A stretch of 64,000 nucleotides of DNA from Cyanoderma ruficeps (taxonomy: Eukaryota > Chordata > Aves > Passeriformes > Timaliidae), in assembly GCA_008694505.1 (NCBI GenBank), contig VZDJ01004378.1, positions 12,940,898-13,004,897 of the forward strand. Reading direction: 5' to 3'. Position 1 is the first letter of the stretch; the number at the start of each line of letters is the position of its first letter. Shown piece after piece: positions 48,135-61,222 of the stretch. The position numbers and the translations under genes were made by a program. The notes below the pieces were generated by a model. It saw only the letters and a program-made list of their open reading frames with translations, was not told the origin of the DNA and did no database searches.

Positions 48135-50176
48135 GAGAAGTAAGGAGAAGACTCAGCAGAACTGGTACCTTGGACTTCCCCAGAGGGCAGATTTGTCTTG
48201 TTTAGGACCTTGATTGGCAGGGTACCTTGGGAGGCAGTCCTGAAGGACAAAGGAGTCCAGGAAGCCTGGACATTCTTCAGGAAGGAAATTGTCAAGGGGC
48301 TGGAGCAGGCCAGCCTGACTGAATAGAGCTTTGTCTGGAACTCAGGGTAAAAAGAAGAGTTGGAAATAGGGTCAGGAAGCTCAGGAGGACTACAGGGATA
48401 CCATGAGGTTTTGCAGAAAGAAAATCAGAAGCGCCAAAGCCCAATTAGAACTTAATCTGGCTGCTGTGTAAAAGGCAGTAAAAGTGTTTCAATAAATACC
48501 TTTGTGACAAAAGGAGGGCTAAGGAGACTCCCGATCCTTTTTTGGATGGGAGGGGAAACAGAGTAACAAAGAATAAGGAGGAGGCTGAGGTACTCAATGC
48601 CTTTTTTGCCTCAGTCTTTAGTAGTAAGACCAGTTGTTCTCTGAGTACTCAGTCCCCTGAGCTGGGAGACAGGGGCAGGGAGCAGAATGAAGCCCTCATA
48701 ATCCAAGGGGAAATGGTCAGTGACCTGCTACACCACTCAGACAGACACAAATCTCTGGGGCTGTATGGGATCCAAGCATGGGTACTGAGGGAGCAGGCAG
48801 AAGTGCTCACTGAACTATCTTCCACCATTTATCAGTAGTCATGGTCTAATGGGAAGGTCACAGTTGGCTGCAAGTTAGCAAATGTGATGTCCAGTTACAA
48901 GTAGGGTCAAAAGGATCCAGGGAACTAGAGGCCTATCAGCGTGGCCTTTGGTGTGGGGAAGGTCATGGAGCAGATCAGCTTGAGTGCCATCACGTGGCAA
49001 ATACGGGACAACCAGGGGATCAGGCCCAGCCAGCATAATTTATGAAAGGCAGGGCCTTCTTGACCAATCTGATCTTCTGTGACAAGGTGACCTAGTGAAT
49101 GTAGTCTACATGGACTTTGGTAAAGCCTTTGACACTGCCTCTCACAACATTCTCCTGGAGGAACTCGCTGCTCTTGGCTCAGATAGGTGCACTCTTCAGT
49201 GGCTTAAAAGCTGGCTGGGTGGCTGGTGGACTCAGAGAGTGGCTGTGGGTCATTTGTGATGTTCCCCAAGGTTCAGTATTGGGACCAGTCCTGTATAATA
49301 TCTTTACTGATGATCTGGATAAGGCAATCAAGTGCACCCTCATCAAGTTTGCAGGTGACACTGAGCTGAGTGTTGAGGTGCTGGAGGACAGGAAGGCTCT
49401 GCAGAGCGATCTGGTCAGGCTGGATTATGGGTCAAGGTCAGTGGTATGGGGTTCACCAAGGCGAAGAGCCAGGTCCTGCCTGTGGATCACAATAACCCTG
49501 TCCACACTACAGGCTGGGGGAAGAGTGTCTGGAAAGGTGCACCTGGGGGTGTTTGTTGACAGTTGTCTGAACATGAGCCAGTGTGTGCCCAGGTGGCCAA
49601 GGAGGCCAATGGCACCTGGCCTGGATCAGCAATAGTGTGGCCAGCAGGACTGGGGCAATGATCATCCCCCTGTACTCAGAACTGGTGAGGCCACACCTTG
49701 AATCCTGTGTTCAGTTTTGAGCTCTTCACTTCAAGTGCTGGAGCATGATCAGAAAAGAGAAATAGGGCTGGTGAAGCATCTGGAGCACCCATCATATAAA
49801 AAGCTGTTGAAGAAACTGGGGTTCTTTATCTTGAAGAAAAGGGGGCCTGGGGGAGACTTTATCTCTCTCTACAACTACCTGAAAGCAGGTTGTAGCCAGG
49901 CAGGGCTTGGTCTCTTTTAGCAAATAGCAAGTGACAGGACAAGAGGAAACAACCTCAAGTTGTGCCAGGAGAGGTTTAGTTTGTACATTAGGAGATACTA
50001 CTTCATGGAAAGGGTTGTCAGGCATTGGAACAGGCTGCCCAGGGCAATGGCTGAGTCACCATCTCTGAAAGTATTTATAAGACACATAAGTGTAGGTTTA
50101 GTGGTGGACTTGGCATTGTTAGGTTAACAGTTGCACTCAATGATCTTTCCAAAGTAAATGATTCTTTGATTCTATG
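48135..50176 (+). mobile_element. CR1 LINE, 2-kb 5'-truncated copy with dead reverse transcriptase
   Basis: Retains part of ORF2. Read across frameshifts, the translation shows KEEAEVLNAFFASVF (48570s), MDFGKAFDTASHNILLEEL, GSVLGPVLYNIFTDDLDKAI and FAGDTEL, the reverse-transcriptase blocks of CR1 elements. In the catalytic F-A-D-D box the first Asp is Gly (49354-49356), and frames are broken. The 3' UTR continues to the tail TGATTCTTTGATTCTATG. The 5' edge is approximate. Confidence 0.93.
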
Positions 50177-51743
50177 TAATGTCTATGAAAGAAAATTGCA
50201 TATCTAGAAAAAGTCAATTTAAGCAACAAATACTTTTCCGTTATACCAAGTCAAATTATAATGGCAGAATAAATCCATAGCAAGTCACCAGAAAGCAATC
50301 AGGACAGTCTGATGGGCTTCTTCTCATTCCCTGAGAAAAGGAGGGACAATAATTACACGGAACTTTGCACACACTATTTATCAATTCGAACAATCATTTC
50401 ATTGCTTCAGGTGCAATTTTAATCTGCATCCTTTTTTCTCATCAAATCAGAGACTAAAAAAATGAGTAAAAACTCCATGGAAATATGAAAAATTCGTGAA
50501 TCAATTAAGCAGCAGAGGGAGCTGAAGGACTGTGGAACAGCATGCAGCTGTGGAAAATCAGACTATACACAGCTGTTCTTCAGTGAGTAGTTCACTCTTA
50601 GTTTAAATTTCTGTTTTAATCAAACTTGCATAACTTTAATATTAAAAGAGGTTAAAAATTAAGCCATTTTTCAATCACCTTTTTTTTCTGTTTCTGAAGA
50701 ATATTTGCTTCCTTTAGAAGACCACTTCAAAACATGTATGGAAATACTTTTGCCATCTGTGCTGTTTTGGAGTGTGATTGTGTTCACACTTAGATAAATG
50801 CTGAAATGCGTGTGGCAGATCAAAATGTTAAGCTGTAATGACCCATCACTGGTAATCACAATCATGCAAATTACATTAGCTTAATTCCTTATTCCTCATG
50901 CCTGAATTTTCACAAGATTATAATTTTTTCTCCTAAATCTGAAAAACGTCCAAGTTTTGACCAAAAGAAAAGAGTGCAATTGTCCAAATAGTAAAGATAT
51001 ATAATTTTACATAGAAGAGTAATTTAATAGAGACCCTCAGGTATTTTATTTCTGCTAGAGAGGAAGTGCTACCTGTGACATACCTCACTGAATAGCTCCT
51101 TGGCAGAACTCTTTTAAAGTTTGTAGCACCTAGCTCCGAGTTGCATGGATGTATGTCAGTTACCACAGGAGCCTTCATATATGGATTGTACCTTTTTAAA
51201 ATGGTTTTAGAGACCATAGGAATTATAAGTGAAAACGACAAATATCATCAGTAAACAGAAAAATCCAACTCTGAAATATGGAAAAGTTCAGAAATTTTCA
51301 AGGCATGGTCAGGGAGTTTTATCTCTTGCTAGGTTTGAAAAATTCAGCATCAAGAGGTTATTATCCCCTGGATATCCACCCAAATTACCTAACAAACATT
51401 CATCCTTTAGCCTGTCTGTATGCCTGATTAAAAAAAAAAAAACAAACTAGAAAACAAAGATTAACTTGTTGTTTTGTTGGGTTTTTTTGATTTTTGTTTG
51501 TTGGTTTGGTTTGGGGGGTTTTTTTTGGTTTTTTTTTGAGGGTTTTTTGCTGTTGTAGCTTTTTAATGGGTCATGAGAAAATAATTCAGAGCTTAGGAGA
51601 GAATTAAACCATTACTCTCACTTTCTTTGAGAAAAAGTAGGAAATTAGGAAAAAGGAGAAGAAGATGAAAGTAAGGAAAAGGAGAAGAAGGGCGCAGACA
51701 AAGCACTCTGCGCTGCTGAGTAAGGGACCAATATATGAAGAGA
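50177..51743. other. Intergenic AT-rich DNA with low-complexity tract
   Basis: Nothing recognised apart from an A-run and T/G-rich low-complexity stretch at 51428-51545 (GTTTGTTGGTTTGGTTTGG type). Confidence 0.6.
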
Positions 51744-52330
51744 TGTCTTGGTTTGACCCCTGCTCTAAGCGAAAAGTTCTGAAGTGCTCGGTGGTTTTAC
51801 AGCCATGTTCTCCACTCACAGACATCCTCTGGGTAAGGGCTGTAAACAAGGCAGGCTGTGTGACAGCTGGACAGCATGATGGCTGCAGGGGCAGCAGGAA
51901 GCCTCTGGTACCCAGGCACTTTGGTCAATTCCCCTCACTCCTTCCAAGTGCGAAGTGGAGCGCTTAAGGGCCCCTCTTCCACCCCAAGAGTGTTTCACAG
52001 TTGAATGATTTTCTTTTATCTGCATTTTTTGTTCTGCTGTTCCCTCCTTGTTTGAGGGAATTAGTTATCCATGCACCAAAGCATGGTATTTTTTCCTGCA
52101 ACAACACCTTGGTTACCTCCTGGGCTTTGGCAGTCCTGGTGGGGAAAGTCTCTGGCCATCCTGAAAAGGATGTCTGTTAGTACCAACAAATATTGATACC
52201 TCCCTTTTCTTGATAATTCCAACATTACACCTGTTCCTCTTTCCTATTCAAATTCTTCCTATGCATGTGTATAATGAAAAAATGTTTTAAGATTGCCTAA
52301 AGAAATGACAGCAAAGGCATCACTAAGAGG
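51744..52330 (+). mobile_element. LTR-like sequence starting TGTCTTGGTTTGA
   Basis: The first 13 bases match the common songbird ERV LTR start. The body has no clear TATA or AATAAA and the 3' end cannot be fixed; a boundary near 52330 (CATCACTA, flanked by AGAGG against AGAGA upstream) is only a guess. Confidence 0.4.
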
Positions 52331-52599
52331 GTTAAGCCATACCAACGAAAAGCAAGAAAAAAAATCCAGAGTCAATCTCAACCCTAAAGGCCCAATAGCA
52401 CTTAATAACATTTAAATTTGATAGTATTTAACAGCATTTAACTTAATTTACATCATAATTTAAACAACTTGACAAAAAATTCATACAGGGTTTACTATAT
52501 CTCAACAGTAATTTACTTTCAGGCCTAACTTATTTACAAATCTAAAGTACTTAAGAATCAAGGAGAGAAGCATTCTCCCACATTTGATATGTATACTTG

Positions 52600-53179
52600 T
52601 GTTATGGGGAATATCTGTAATTATTATAAAATAATTCATGCTAGAAATAAAGTAATATAAAGGTAAAAAAGACAGAAGCTGATTCCGGGAAAGCTGGTCT
52701 GCACCCGTGAGGGGACAGATGGCTCCAGGAGGGAGAAAAGAAATCAACAACAAAAAGGGGAATCGCAACCATGGAGATGGGCAATCAACAGTGGCCTTAA
52801 TGACCAGGAGCACCCGCGCATCAAGACTGATCGAATCAATGATGGCTTCTCGGAAATCTCATCTATTCATCAGCTCGGCCCGGAAACCTATTCAGGAAAT
52901 CTGGAATCTCAAAAGAGGATGCATGAATATACAATCTGAGCAAATGTGGACAAAGAAACCCTGCCTCAGGGAAAATAAACTGTATAAAAACTGGACTCTT
53001 GGTGGCAGGATTTTGTGAATGAAGTGGGGATAGGTGCGATAGAGGCCTGTCCAGTGTTCACCCAGTGTTCATCCCAGGATTGAGACTGTCCTTTTGTCAT
53101 GGCTTTCCATGTTCGCCGTTACGCGAAAAATAAATTTAATTTTTTTTATTTTTCAAATTTGGCTGTCTCATTTATAACA
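52600..53179 (+). mobile_element. Solo ERV LTR (580 bp), TGTTAT...ATAACA ends
   Basis: The termini TGTTAT and ATAACA are perfect inverted repeats. A 4-bp duplication CTTG lies at 52596-52599 and 53180-53183. TATAAAAA is at 52983-52990 and AATAAA at 53129-53134. The 4-bp duplication suits a gammaretrovirus-like (ERV1) element. No internal region remains. Confidence 0.87.
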
Positions 53180-53183
53180 CTTG

Positions 53184-56100
53184 CATGCACACAAACATAA
53201 AGAATCTGTACAAGGTACCTGTGAAATATTACCCTCAACGGTAGTGGAACATTCACTTCAGATGCCTTTTTATCTTGTCAATGGATGAAGAGTGGAGCCT
53301 TAGTGAGTGGGGGTGCCAGATCTACTGTCATCCAACAATCCTTTGGGTACAGCAAACCTGAGAGTTTGCTGGCTCTGAGAGGTGTTCTTCTTGGAGGGAG
53401 ATTGCTGGTCACAGCCTGCTGTGGTCCAGGACAGCTCAAAAGGTCTCCTTTTAGACCACTGTTTATAGGGCTGCAAGACAGTCAGCTTTAGTCACAGGAA
53501 TGTTTCATCTTGGCTGCACTTCAGATAGGAAACTTTCTTTGAAATTATGAGAAGAAAAATATCATTCCACTTGAGCTGTTATTCAGGAAAAAAAAATTTC
53601 CAAGGTAGTTCAAAAACAAGGGGAGGAGTTCATTAGGCAGCACAAGTTCCTGGGAGCAGATGGTGTTTCTGGTAAACTCAACAGTTGCTTACCCCAGGTG
53701 CTGTTGGCCAGGGCTGAGGCCTGACAAGCATTTCTCAGATCATATTGAGGCCTGAAGATGGGGGGATGCACCACCACAGCATGCATGTGGAAGTAAAGGA
53801 TGGCCTTTCTTCTTTTCCTTTCATTAGTAGTTACATCCTTCTTCTCCCACTGTGCGTCTTCAACACACACAGGGGAGAGTGTAAATGAAATTTTATCTGG
53901 GGAACGAATCTGCTGTTACCTGTGTGAGAACAAGGGGTATTTTTTCAAAGCATCCTCTTTTAATTTCTACCTTCTAATGTCACAGCACTGGATTTTACTC
54001 TGATAGCTTCAATCTGGTCTGGTGGGAGCCAACTGGGAGTTCCCAGGAGCAGACTGTGAATGAGTAGTTGAATCCCCTTCCCCAGGTCCTATGTTACAGA
54101 GCTTCCTTCTCACCTCTGGTCATATATTCATGAATAAACCTAGATACCTGTAGGTATCTTGACTGTGTCTCTCACTTCTCCTGTGCCCCAGCTCCTGCTA
54201 CTGTCCTTGTCTGCTCCTCAGCTGCCCTCACACTCCCTGCATCCATGCCAAACTGTTGTTGGTGCCAGCTGGTGTCTCACCCTGTTTTAGTCTCTTGATT
54301 TGACACTTTACTGGAATGCACTTGGGAAACCACTGGGGAATATGTTTCTTTGCCATAGGAACCATGGCAGGGGATTGGGATTACCTGTCAGACCTCATGC
54401 TGATACTGTATTGAATTTCTGTCAGGACTGAATATTCATTCAAGGGAACTGGAGCATTCCTTGGTATCACAGCATATATATTACCCTCAGGTTTCACGCC
54501 TTCTGCCTTAGACCTTCTGGTACGAGGAGTAAGAGACTAATTACCTGTAGGACTGGGAATATAAAAAAAGAAGGTCACAGGTACATATCTACATCCTGAT
54601 GCATTTTTCTGATTGCTGAGTAAAAGCAGACTTAAAAGGACAGCTTTAATAGAACAATCCTTTCCTGCTCTTTGAATGACTGCAGTAGAGTGAATTTTTC
54701 TGCCAGCCACTAACTGAAGTGGACTGGATATTATGTCAACTCTTTCTGGTTCCTTACACTTCTGCTTACTCCATGCAAAAAGAAGATACCAAGGGTATCC
54801 CCTTCCTTCTCTTTACAGCACCCATACTCTGACATAATATTCTCCACAAGGTAAGAAATCTAGGTTCAAACCTTTAGGACTTCTGTTCAGAAATAAAGTG
54901 ATGCTCTGTGTTTCAGACACATGGGCTCAGGAAGCCTTGCTGGGCTCTGTCAATGAACTTGGATAGCTGAGTCTTTGATGCAATTAGGCTTTTAGAAATC
55001 ATGCTGTTCACAGGCCTTTTAAAATGCCTGCCTAACATAGAAAATGCACTTTTCTGAAGATATTTTCTAGAAATCTTCTCACCCCATTCAGTGAGGCTGA
55101 GCATGTAACTTCTTCACTGCATATATCGCTTAAGGCATTTACTGCATGTGCAGTTCTACAGTCTCAACATGGGGAAAAAAGAGTAAATTTTAATACTTTC
55201 TTTAACATTTCTTTTAGATTTCAATTTAGGAAGTATTATGTTTAGAAAGTATTAGTATTAAATTAGGTTGCTTTTGTCTTGACACATTGGCCTTTGTAGA
55301 CTTATTTTGAGACACATAACTGTCACCATTCATGGCATGCTTAATGTAAGCAATTTAAAGCCAATCCAAATGCTGACATAAAAGGCAACAGATCTGGTCC
55401 CAGAGGTTGGGTGTCTGAGAATAGATGGTCCTATGTTGTTCAAGGGTGACTGAAGCACCTGTGGAAGAACTTTAGGAAAACACTAGGATAACAGATTTTC
55501 CTATTCAAAATCACCCTTCCCTGTGGTGACCCTCTTTATTGCTTCTTGAAGACTCTTGGACATGCTCCTTATCTCCTAAGAGTCTCATCAAACTGCTGTC
55601 CACTCTCTCCACCCCCTTCAGCAGCAGTGGTTGTGGCAGCTATCCATCTTCAGGCACATTTGCCTCCACCTGAGAAATTCTTAAAGTAGTGCATAGAGTA
55701 AACCTCCCTCTTGTACCATCTTTGTTGCAGCACTGGAGATGTCTATGGAAACCATCATCTCTATAGTTATGTTTACTGCTGTGTAGAAGTCTTTTAGAGA
55801 TCCAGGTTTTGTCTAAATTTCTCCTGATATGTTTTAAGTGGTTTTTTCCTGTTGCTCTTTTTCTTTGTTTGTTCTGTTTTGATTTGTGCTGAGGTTTTTT
55901 GGTGGTGGGTTTTGGTTTTGTTTTTTTTTTTGACAGAACCCTTGTTCTCTTCAGCTGTAGCCTCATAAAGAAAACTTTCAGCTGTAGCCTCATAAAGAAA
56001 ACTCTAAAGGAATGGGTGAGAGAAGGGATTTGGGGAGAAATTACTTATTTCTGGCCTTGTAAACTGTGCCAGCGAAAAAATTCAAACATTTTCACTGCCT

Positions 56101-59100
56101 CTATTTCTCTCCTTCAGGAATCCTACTTTCAAGATGTGAATGTCAGGCTCTCAGGAACACAGACTCTTTTATACAGCTCTGGAAGCTCTGATGAGTAACG
56201 CACTCAAGAACTAACTTACATTTAATCATGTCATTTTTACAGACTTACCATTTGTTGCCGTGTGAACCGAAGTACTCAGCACCTTGAAGAACAGTGCTCT
56301 TAGTGCATCAAGTGCACTTGAACTTGCTCAGTGAGCTATTGCATGTATGGTCCTCTCAAAACACAAAAGGAAGGTCATTAAATCGATGTGACACACTTCC
56401 TAAGTAATATGTTAACTTCAGTGGTCTCTTTGCATTTCTGTTTAAAGTGTTATTGTCTGCCTGCTGAGACTCTTCCTCCTTTATAGCAGTCACATCTCAT
56501 ACCAAAGCGAACTTTACGGTCTATTCTTAAAAATCTTTCACAACAGAGGCTGCTGGTATTCAATGGTGAGCTGTAAGATTCATGTGTGTAATTAGTCACG
56601 TTTTGAGGCATTTGTGCATTCTTTGGCATTAAAACCACTCTACAAATGTAAGATCATTATGACTGTGACTCGTCTCCTTGGAGAGAGAAAAACGTGACTT
56701 GTCTAAAAAATCCTAGCGACATCCTATTAAGGCCTTAGCTTTTGTTCATTCAAGTCACAAATTTCTCAACAGAAGTGGAAATAACAGGATACTGATAGCA
56801 AATTGGTTTTTTCCACATCATGACTATAAATAAGTTACCTAAGACAACTTTTCTAATCCAATTTCTGTATGAAAGTTTGCACCTAAGTTCAATGGAAAAA
56901 TTATGCAGACTGACTATTGTTCCTTAAAACTGTCCTTTGATTAATACTTAGATCCCATAACTTAAAATAACAAACATTTCACACAGATTCAGAGCTACAA
57001 AGAAGGCAGATACATAACTTTAAGTTGTAAAACCTACATCAAGGGCAGAGGAGAGATCACTAGTAGGGTGAGAGCCATGTTATAATAAGGCAATGTATTT
57101 GCAAAAATGCTTTTTGTCTTCTAATGAAGGTTTTGCTTCTAATATATTCATACTCCTTATCCTCTTTTCTTGTTTTCTTTTTCCCCATAAAGTCAATATT
57201 TACAATGCTGTATTTGTGAAGATAGAATTTTATGAAGCAAAAGAGATGTTAGATGAACCAGTTGTGTAAAATTAGAAGAGCTACTCAGAGAACTGAAGTT
57301 CTTTAGGTGATTAGACACATTGCATCCCAGAAGCCAAACTTCATTTGCACAAACCATTTATTGAGGAATTTCAAACAGAAAATTACTTTCTGGTTACCAA
57401 AGTACGTATTTTGTCACTTGGGACACGCAAGTATTGGTGGGGTGCTGTATTCTCTGATCTTGCAATGAAATACACAGAGTGAGACCCCACTTACTGCCAT
57501 AGATCAAGGACAGGGTGGAACTTCAGGAGGTACTCACCACAATTGTTGTCAATGTTGTCCTCTCCCTGTTATTTCACATTCCTTCTGTAAAGGGAAGAAT
57601 GGGCTACAGAGATTTGATCCTTCACCTGAATATTTTCCTATTTTTAACTGTTTTGTGAGATTGAGGTAAATAGCTTATTTGGGGATTTGGGCTCACAATA
57701 TGATAAAGCATATGTAGCTACTGTCAGAATTCCCTCCTGAAAAGCATTAAAAATGTAATTTGAAAAACAAATTACAGATTTGTTGTTATGTAGTAGTAGA
57801 GTTTATAACAGAGATAAACGTTGCCTGGAAAACTATTTTCCTTCTCTTTAAGACAATTGCATGTTTGTAAGGCATAATTTTTCCTTTTTCTTTAGTAATA
57901 CTGCATCTGAATGGTTAAAAACTGACAGCTTTTAAATTTCTCCCAACTCCTACACATTTGTAAGATCAAAGCAATAGCATGATGAAAAACAAATTGAGAA
58001 ACAAAAAAACTTCATGTACTAATGAAAGATATCTTATGTTTGTCTATTTTCTAAAATCAAAATTATTCATCAGTGATGTATCTAATTGAATGTCACAATA
58101 TCAGTAATTGTGCTGTCTGTGAAAGAAGTTTGTTCCAAAGTCAAAGCGTCACCTTGCTGTCAAATAATCCCATAGATTACCATAAACAGAGCTAGCAAAA
58201 TTGTACTGTGACTGAAAAGAAATGTGATGTGAATCCCAGTCATTACCAAAGACATGACTTCCATTGTAATTATCTGCCTACCACAACAGCTTCCTTCTGC
58301 CAGCTCTTGCTTACCTGCTGCCACACAAACTCATTAACATTTCCATTGATGCAATACCATTTGTACAGTTAACCTTTGTGCAAAGTGGGGGCATTTCTTC
58401 ATTATGATGGATTCTGTAATATCACAGCACCTTGCATTCAGGATTATATTTTTCTTTTCTTCATTTATGGTTAAATTAGAAATTAGTCTAACACCTGGGT
58501 TCCATTACACTGAGCTGCCTTGTTATCTGTGCAAAATGCAATCTGGTTTACAGGTACCTTCAATGTTCTCCATCTAAGAAGGGATTACTGCTGTTGCTCA
58601 AAGTGACTTTTAAAGGCAGATAAATTCTTGCTCATTTCAACTGTTTTTTGATGGAAAATAAGAAGTATTTTTCAAAGTAAATTAAGTAATTATTGTTTCA
58701 TTTTTAGATATCAGAAACTACAAACCCCTTCTTATATCTAGACTTTTTAACAAAAATTTTACAATCACTTTACTAGATGATTTTAGTTTAAAGATTGACT
58801 TTATCTCAATATTTCAAATTCATAGTAAAAATCTTAAATTTTTAGCTTCTTTTTCATGGTCTGCAAGCATAGCCTCTTTTTGCATTTGTTGGACCATTGT
58901 AAATTACAAATGTTTTTTGCAACACCCATAGAACACTTTCCATAAGTGGTTATTTGATTTGTGTAAATTTAGATAAGAATTTTAATTGCCTAACTGTTTT
59001 AAGATTGAAAGTAAATACATTTTTTAATCAACCAGGGCTGAGAAATATAAAGAACGTTTTAGTGCTAGACAGAAGAATATGTATCACATTTCAGGTCTTG

Positions 59101-61023
59101 GGTGAACCTGTAGAGCTTTTTGCATTTAGTTCAGGTGATATAGCTTACATTTCATCTAGCTATTTCATGAATATATTACTTAGCTGGTATTTGAATTATC
59201 TCTGTACTTTTCACAGTGATGCAGTTTGTGAAGCCGAAGGTGAACATGCTGCTAATTTTACATTTGTGAGTTCTCTGCCTAACAAGTAATAGACACTGAG
59301 CTTTCTTGCTGATCATGTCTCTTTCTCTCCTGAGAGCTCAGACTCTTTGACACCTCCTGTTCTTCCCACTATCCCATTCCTAAAACCTGCCTAATCCCAT
59401 TTTCTGTCCTATTTTTGCCTCACATCAGTTCCTTTTTAATTCTTTCCCAAGGTTGCCTGGATTATCTGTCTTCCCTTTACTGTGCAAATTTCTAGTCCCA
59501 GCTGATGCAGCAGCAAGGAGGCAGGTGTCTCAAAGACTGCATTTTGGAGACAGAAGAGGACTCCAGGCAGCAACTGGATGTGTTAGGTCAGGGTGTGTTC
59601 TGCACACTGATCAGAAGAGCTCTGTAAAAATCCAGACTCGGAAAATTTGCCAGACAATAATACAGTAGGGGAACTTGGTACAATGCAGAGTGATCTGAAG
59701 CAACCATCACCTCACAAAATGAAAATAAGTTCTGGGGGGTTCTCCTGAGGTACAGTGCAGCTATGAAACATATACTCTGTGACTTTGTAGACCTGCAATA
59801 CAGTATTGGCATCGTTTGTATCTGGCTACGGACTTTGAAATGAGTTTGCAAAGCCCAGAACAGTGGTGCATCAGGCTTGCCCTCTCTGAACTGTTGTTGT
59901 TTTACTTGGGTTGGCTTTAGCACTTTTTAATTTTTCTATCAACTACATGGTTGTCACTAATTCATTCTACTTTCCTTTACCTTGTGAAGTATTAGATCAT
60001 AGTTTTATTGAGATAACAATAACAAGCAGATATTCTGCATAGAATGATACATTTATGGCTGCCATAAATATGTTGTATACAGAAATACCAGCCTGGCTAT
60101 ATAGCAAAGGTATCAAGAAATGGAAACGCAGAATGCCAAACAGAGGAGGGCAGATGTGATGATAAATGGGCACAGGCTGACACTGGGGCTGTTCATGACA
60201 CAGGGCTGTAAACAACTCACCAGTGGTCAAGTAAAAGAAGGAACATCTGGAACTGCTTTTAAGGGTATCCCCATTTCTTAGGAATAACGAAGAGAACGGA
60301 TAAATAGTATATTATACAGGTAAAAGGCACTGTATATAGTTAATTTGCTTGTGATGTGGAGCTTCAGATCATGGGAGAAAAAAGGCAGGGTAAAAACATG
60401 TTAGCAAACATATCAAAATGTTCTCAGGTCTATCACTTGTTGGAGGAAGAAGATACCACCAACATGAACATCATATTCCTACAGTTGAAATACTCCAGAT
60501 ATTGACAGTAATCTTGTTACCCATCACCCCTGCCAGGCTGAACCACTGACTGCAGGATGTGCACGAGTGAGGAGAGGGTGTGTGTAACACTAGCAAAAGG
60601 GGTAGAAACCAAGCATATGAGAAGATTATTATTTTAGAGAGAAGTTTATTTTTTATTATTTTGATTATTTATTTAGTTTAATATTTTGAGAAGTTTACTA
60701 ATATTTTTACTATTATTACAACAGAGACTTTTCCTCATAAAAAAAGTAATGATCTCACCTAAACTGAACTTTTTTTTTTTTTTGGATTACATTGTTGTAG
60801 TTTTGAGCAAATGCCTGACTTTCATATAAGATGCATTTTCCCTTTGCTTGTTGACAAAATCTGGAACATAGCAACAGTAATTGCTGGAAATGGAAAAAGA
60901 CCACAGGCAGAATCCAAGGAAGTAAAGAGACTTTGTCCCCCTTATGTTGTAACTTGCTAAACTGTCAGAAGCCACTCCACAGACCAGCTTCAAGTGGAGG
61001 GACAGGTTTTTTTTCTGTGGGCT
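53184..61023. other. Intergenic, largely featureless
   Basis: Contains the 27-bp tandem repeat at 55950-56003 and a short palindrome at 54142-54159. Evenly composed stretches around 56440-56700 and 58090-58440 could be conserved noncoding elements. No coding exon recognised on either strand. Confidence 0.45.
55950..56003 (+). repeat. 27-bp perfect tandem duplication
   Basis: Two identical units, each starting TTCAGCTGTAGCCTCATAAA, joined head to tail directly after a T-rich low-complexity tract. Confidence 0.97.
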
Positions 61024-61222
61024 GGTCACTGAAACAGATTGCCTGAAGATGTCATGTTCCATCCCTGGAAGTGTTGAATGACACTGATCGGACTGACAGG
61101 ACTCTGGATAGGACTTTGAGCAACCTGGTCTAATGCAAGGTGTCCCTGCCTATGCCAGAGGGGTGCAACTAGGTGATCTTTAAGGTCTCTTCCAACCCAA
61201 ACTATTCCATGATTCCATGATT
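61024..61222 (+). mobile_element. CR1 LINE tail fragment
   Basis: CACTGAAACAGATTGCCTGA, CCATCCCTGGAAGTGTTGAA, GGTGATCTTTAAGGTCTCTT and CCATGATTCCATGATT, the final ~200 bases of a CR1. A short unrelated patch interrupts it at about 61078-61110. Confidence 0.9.
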
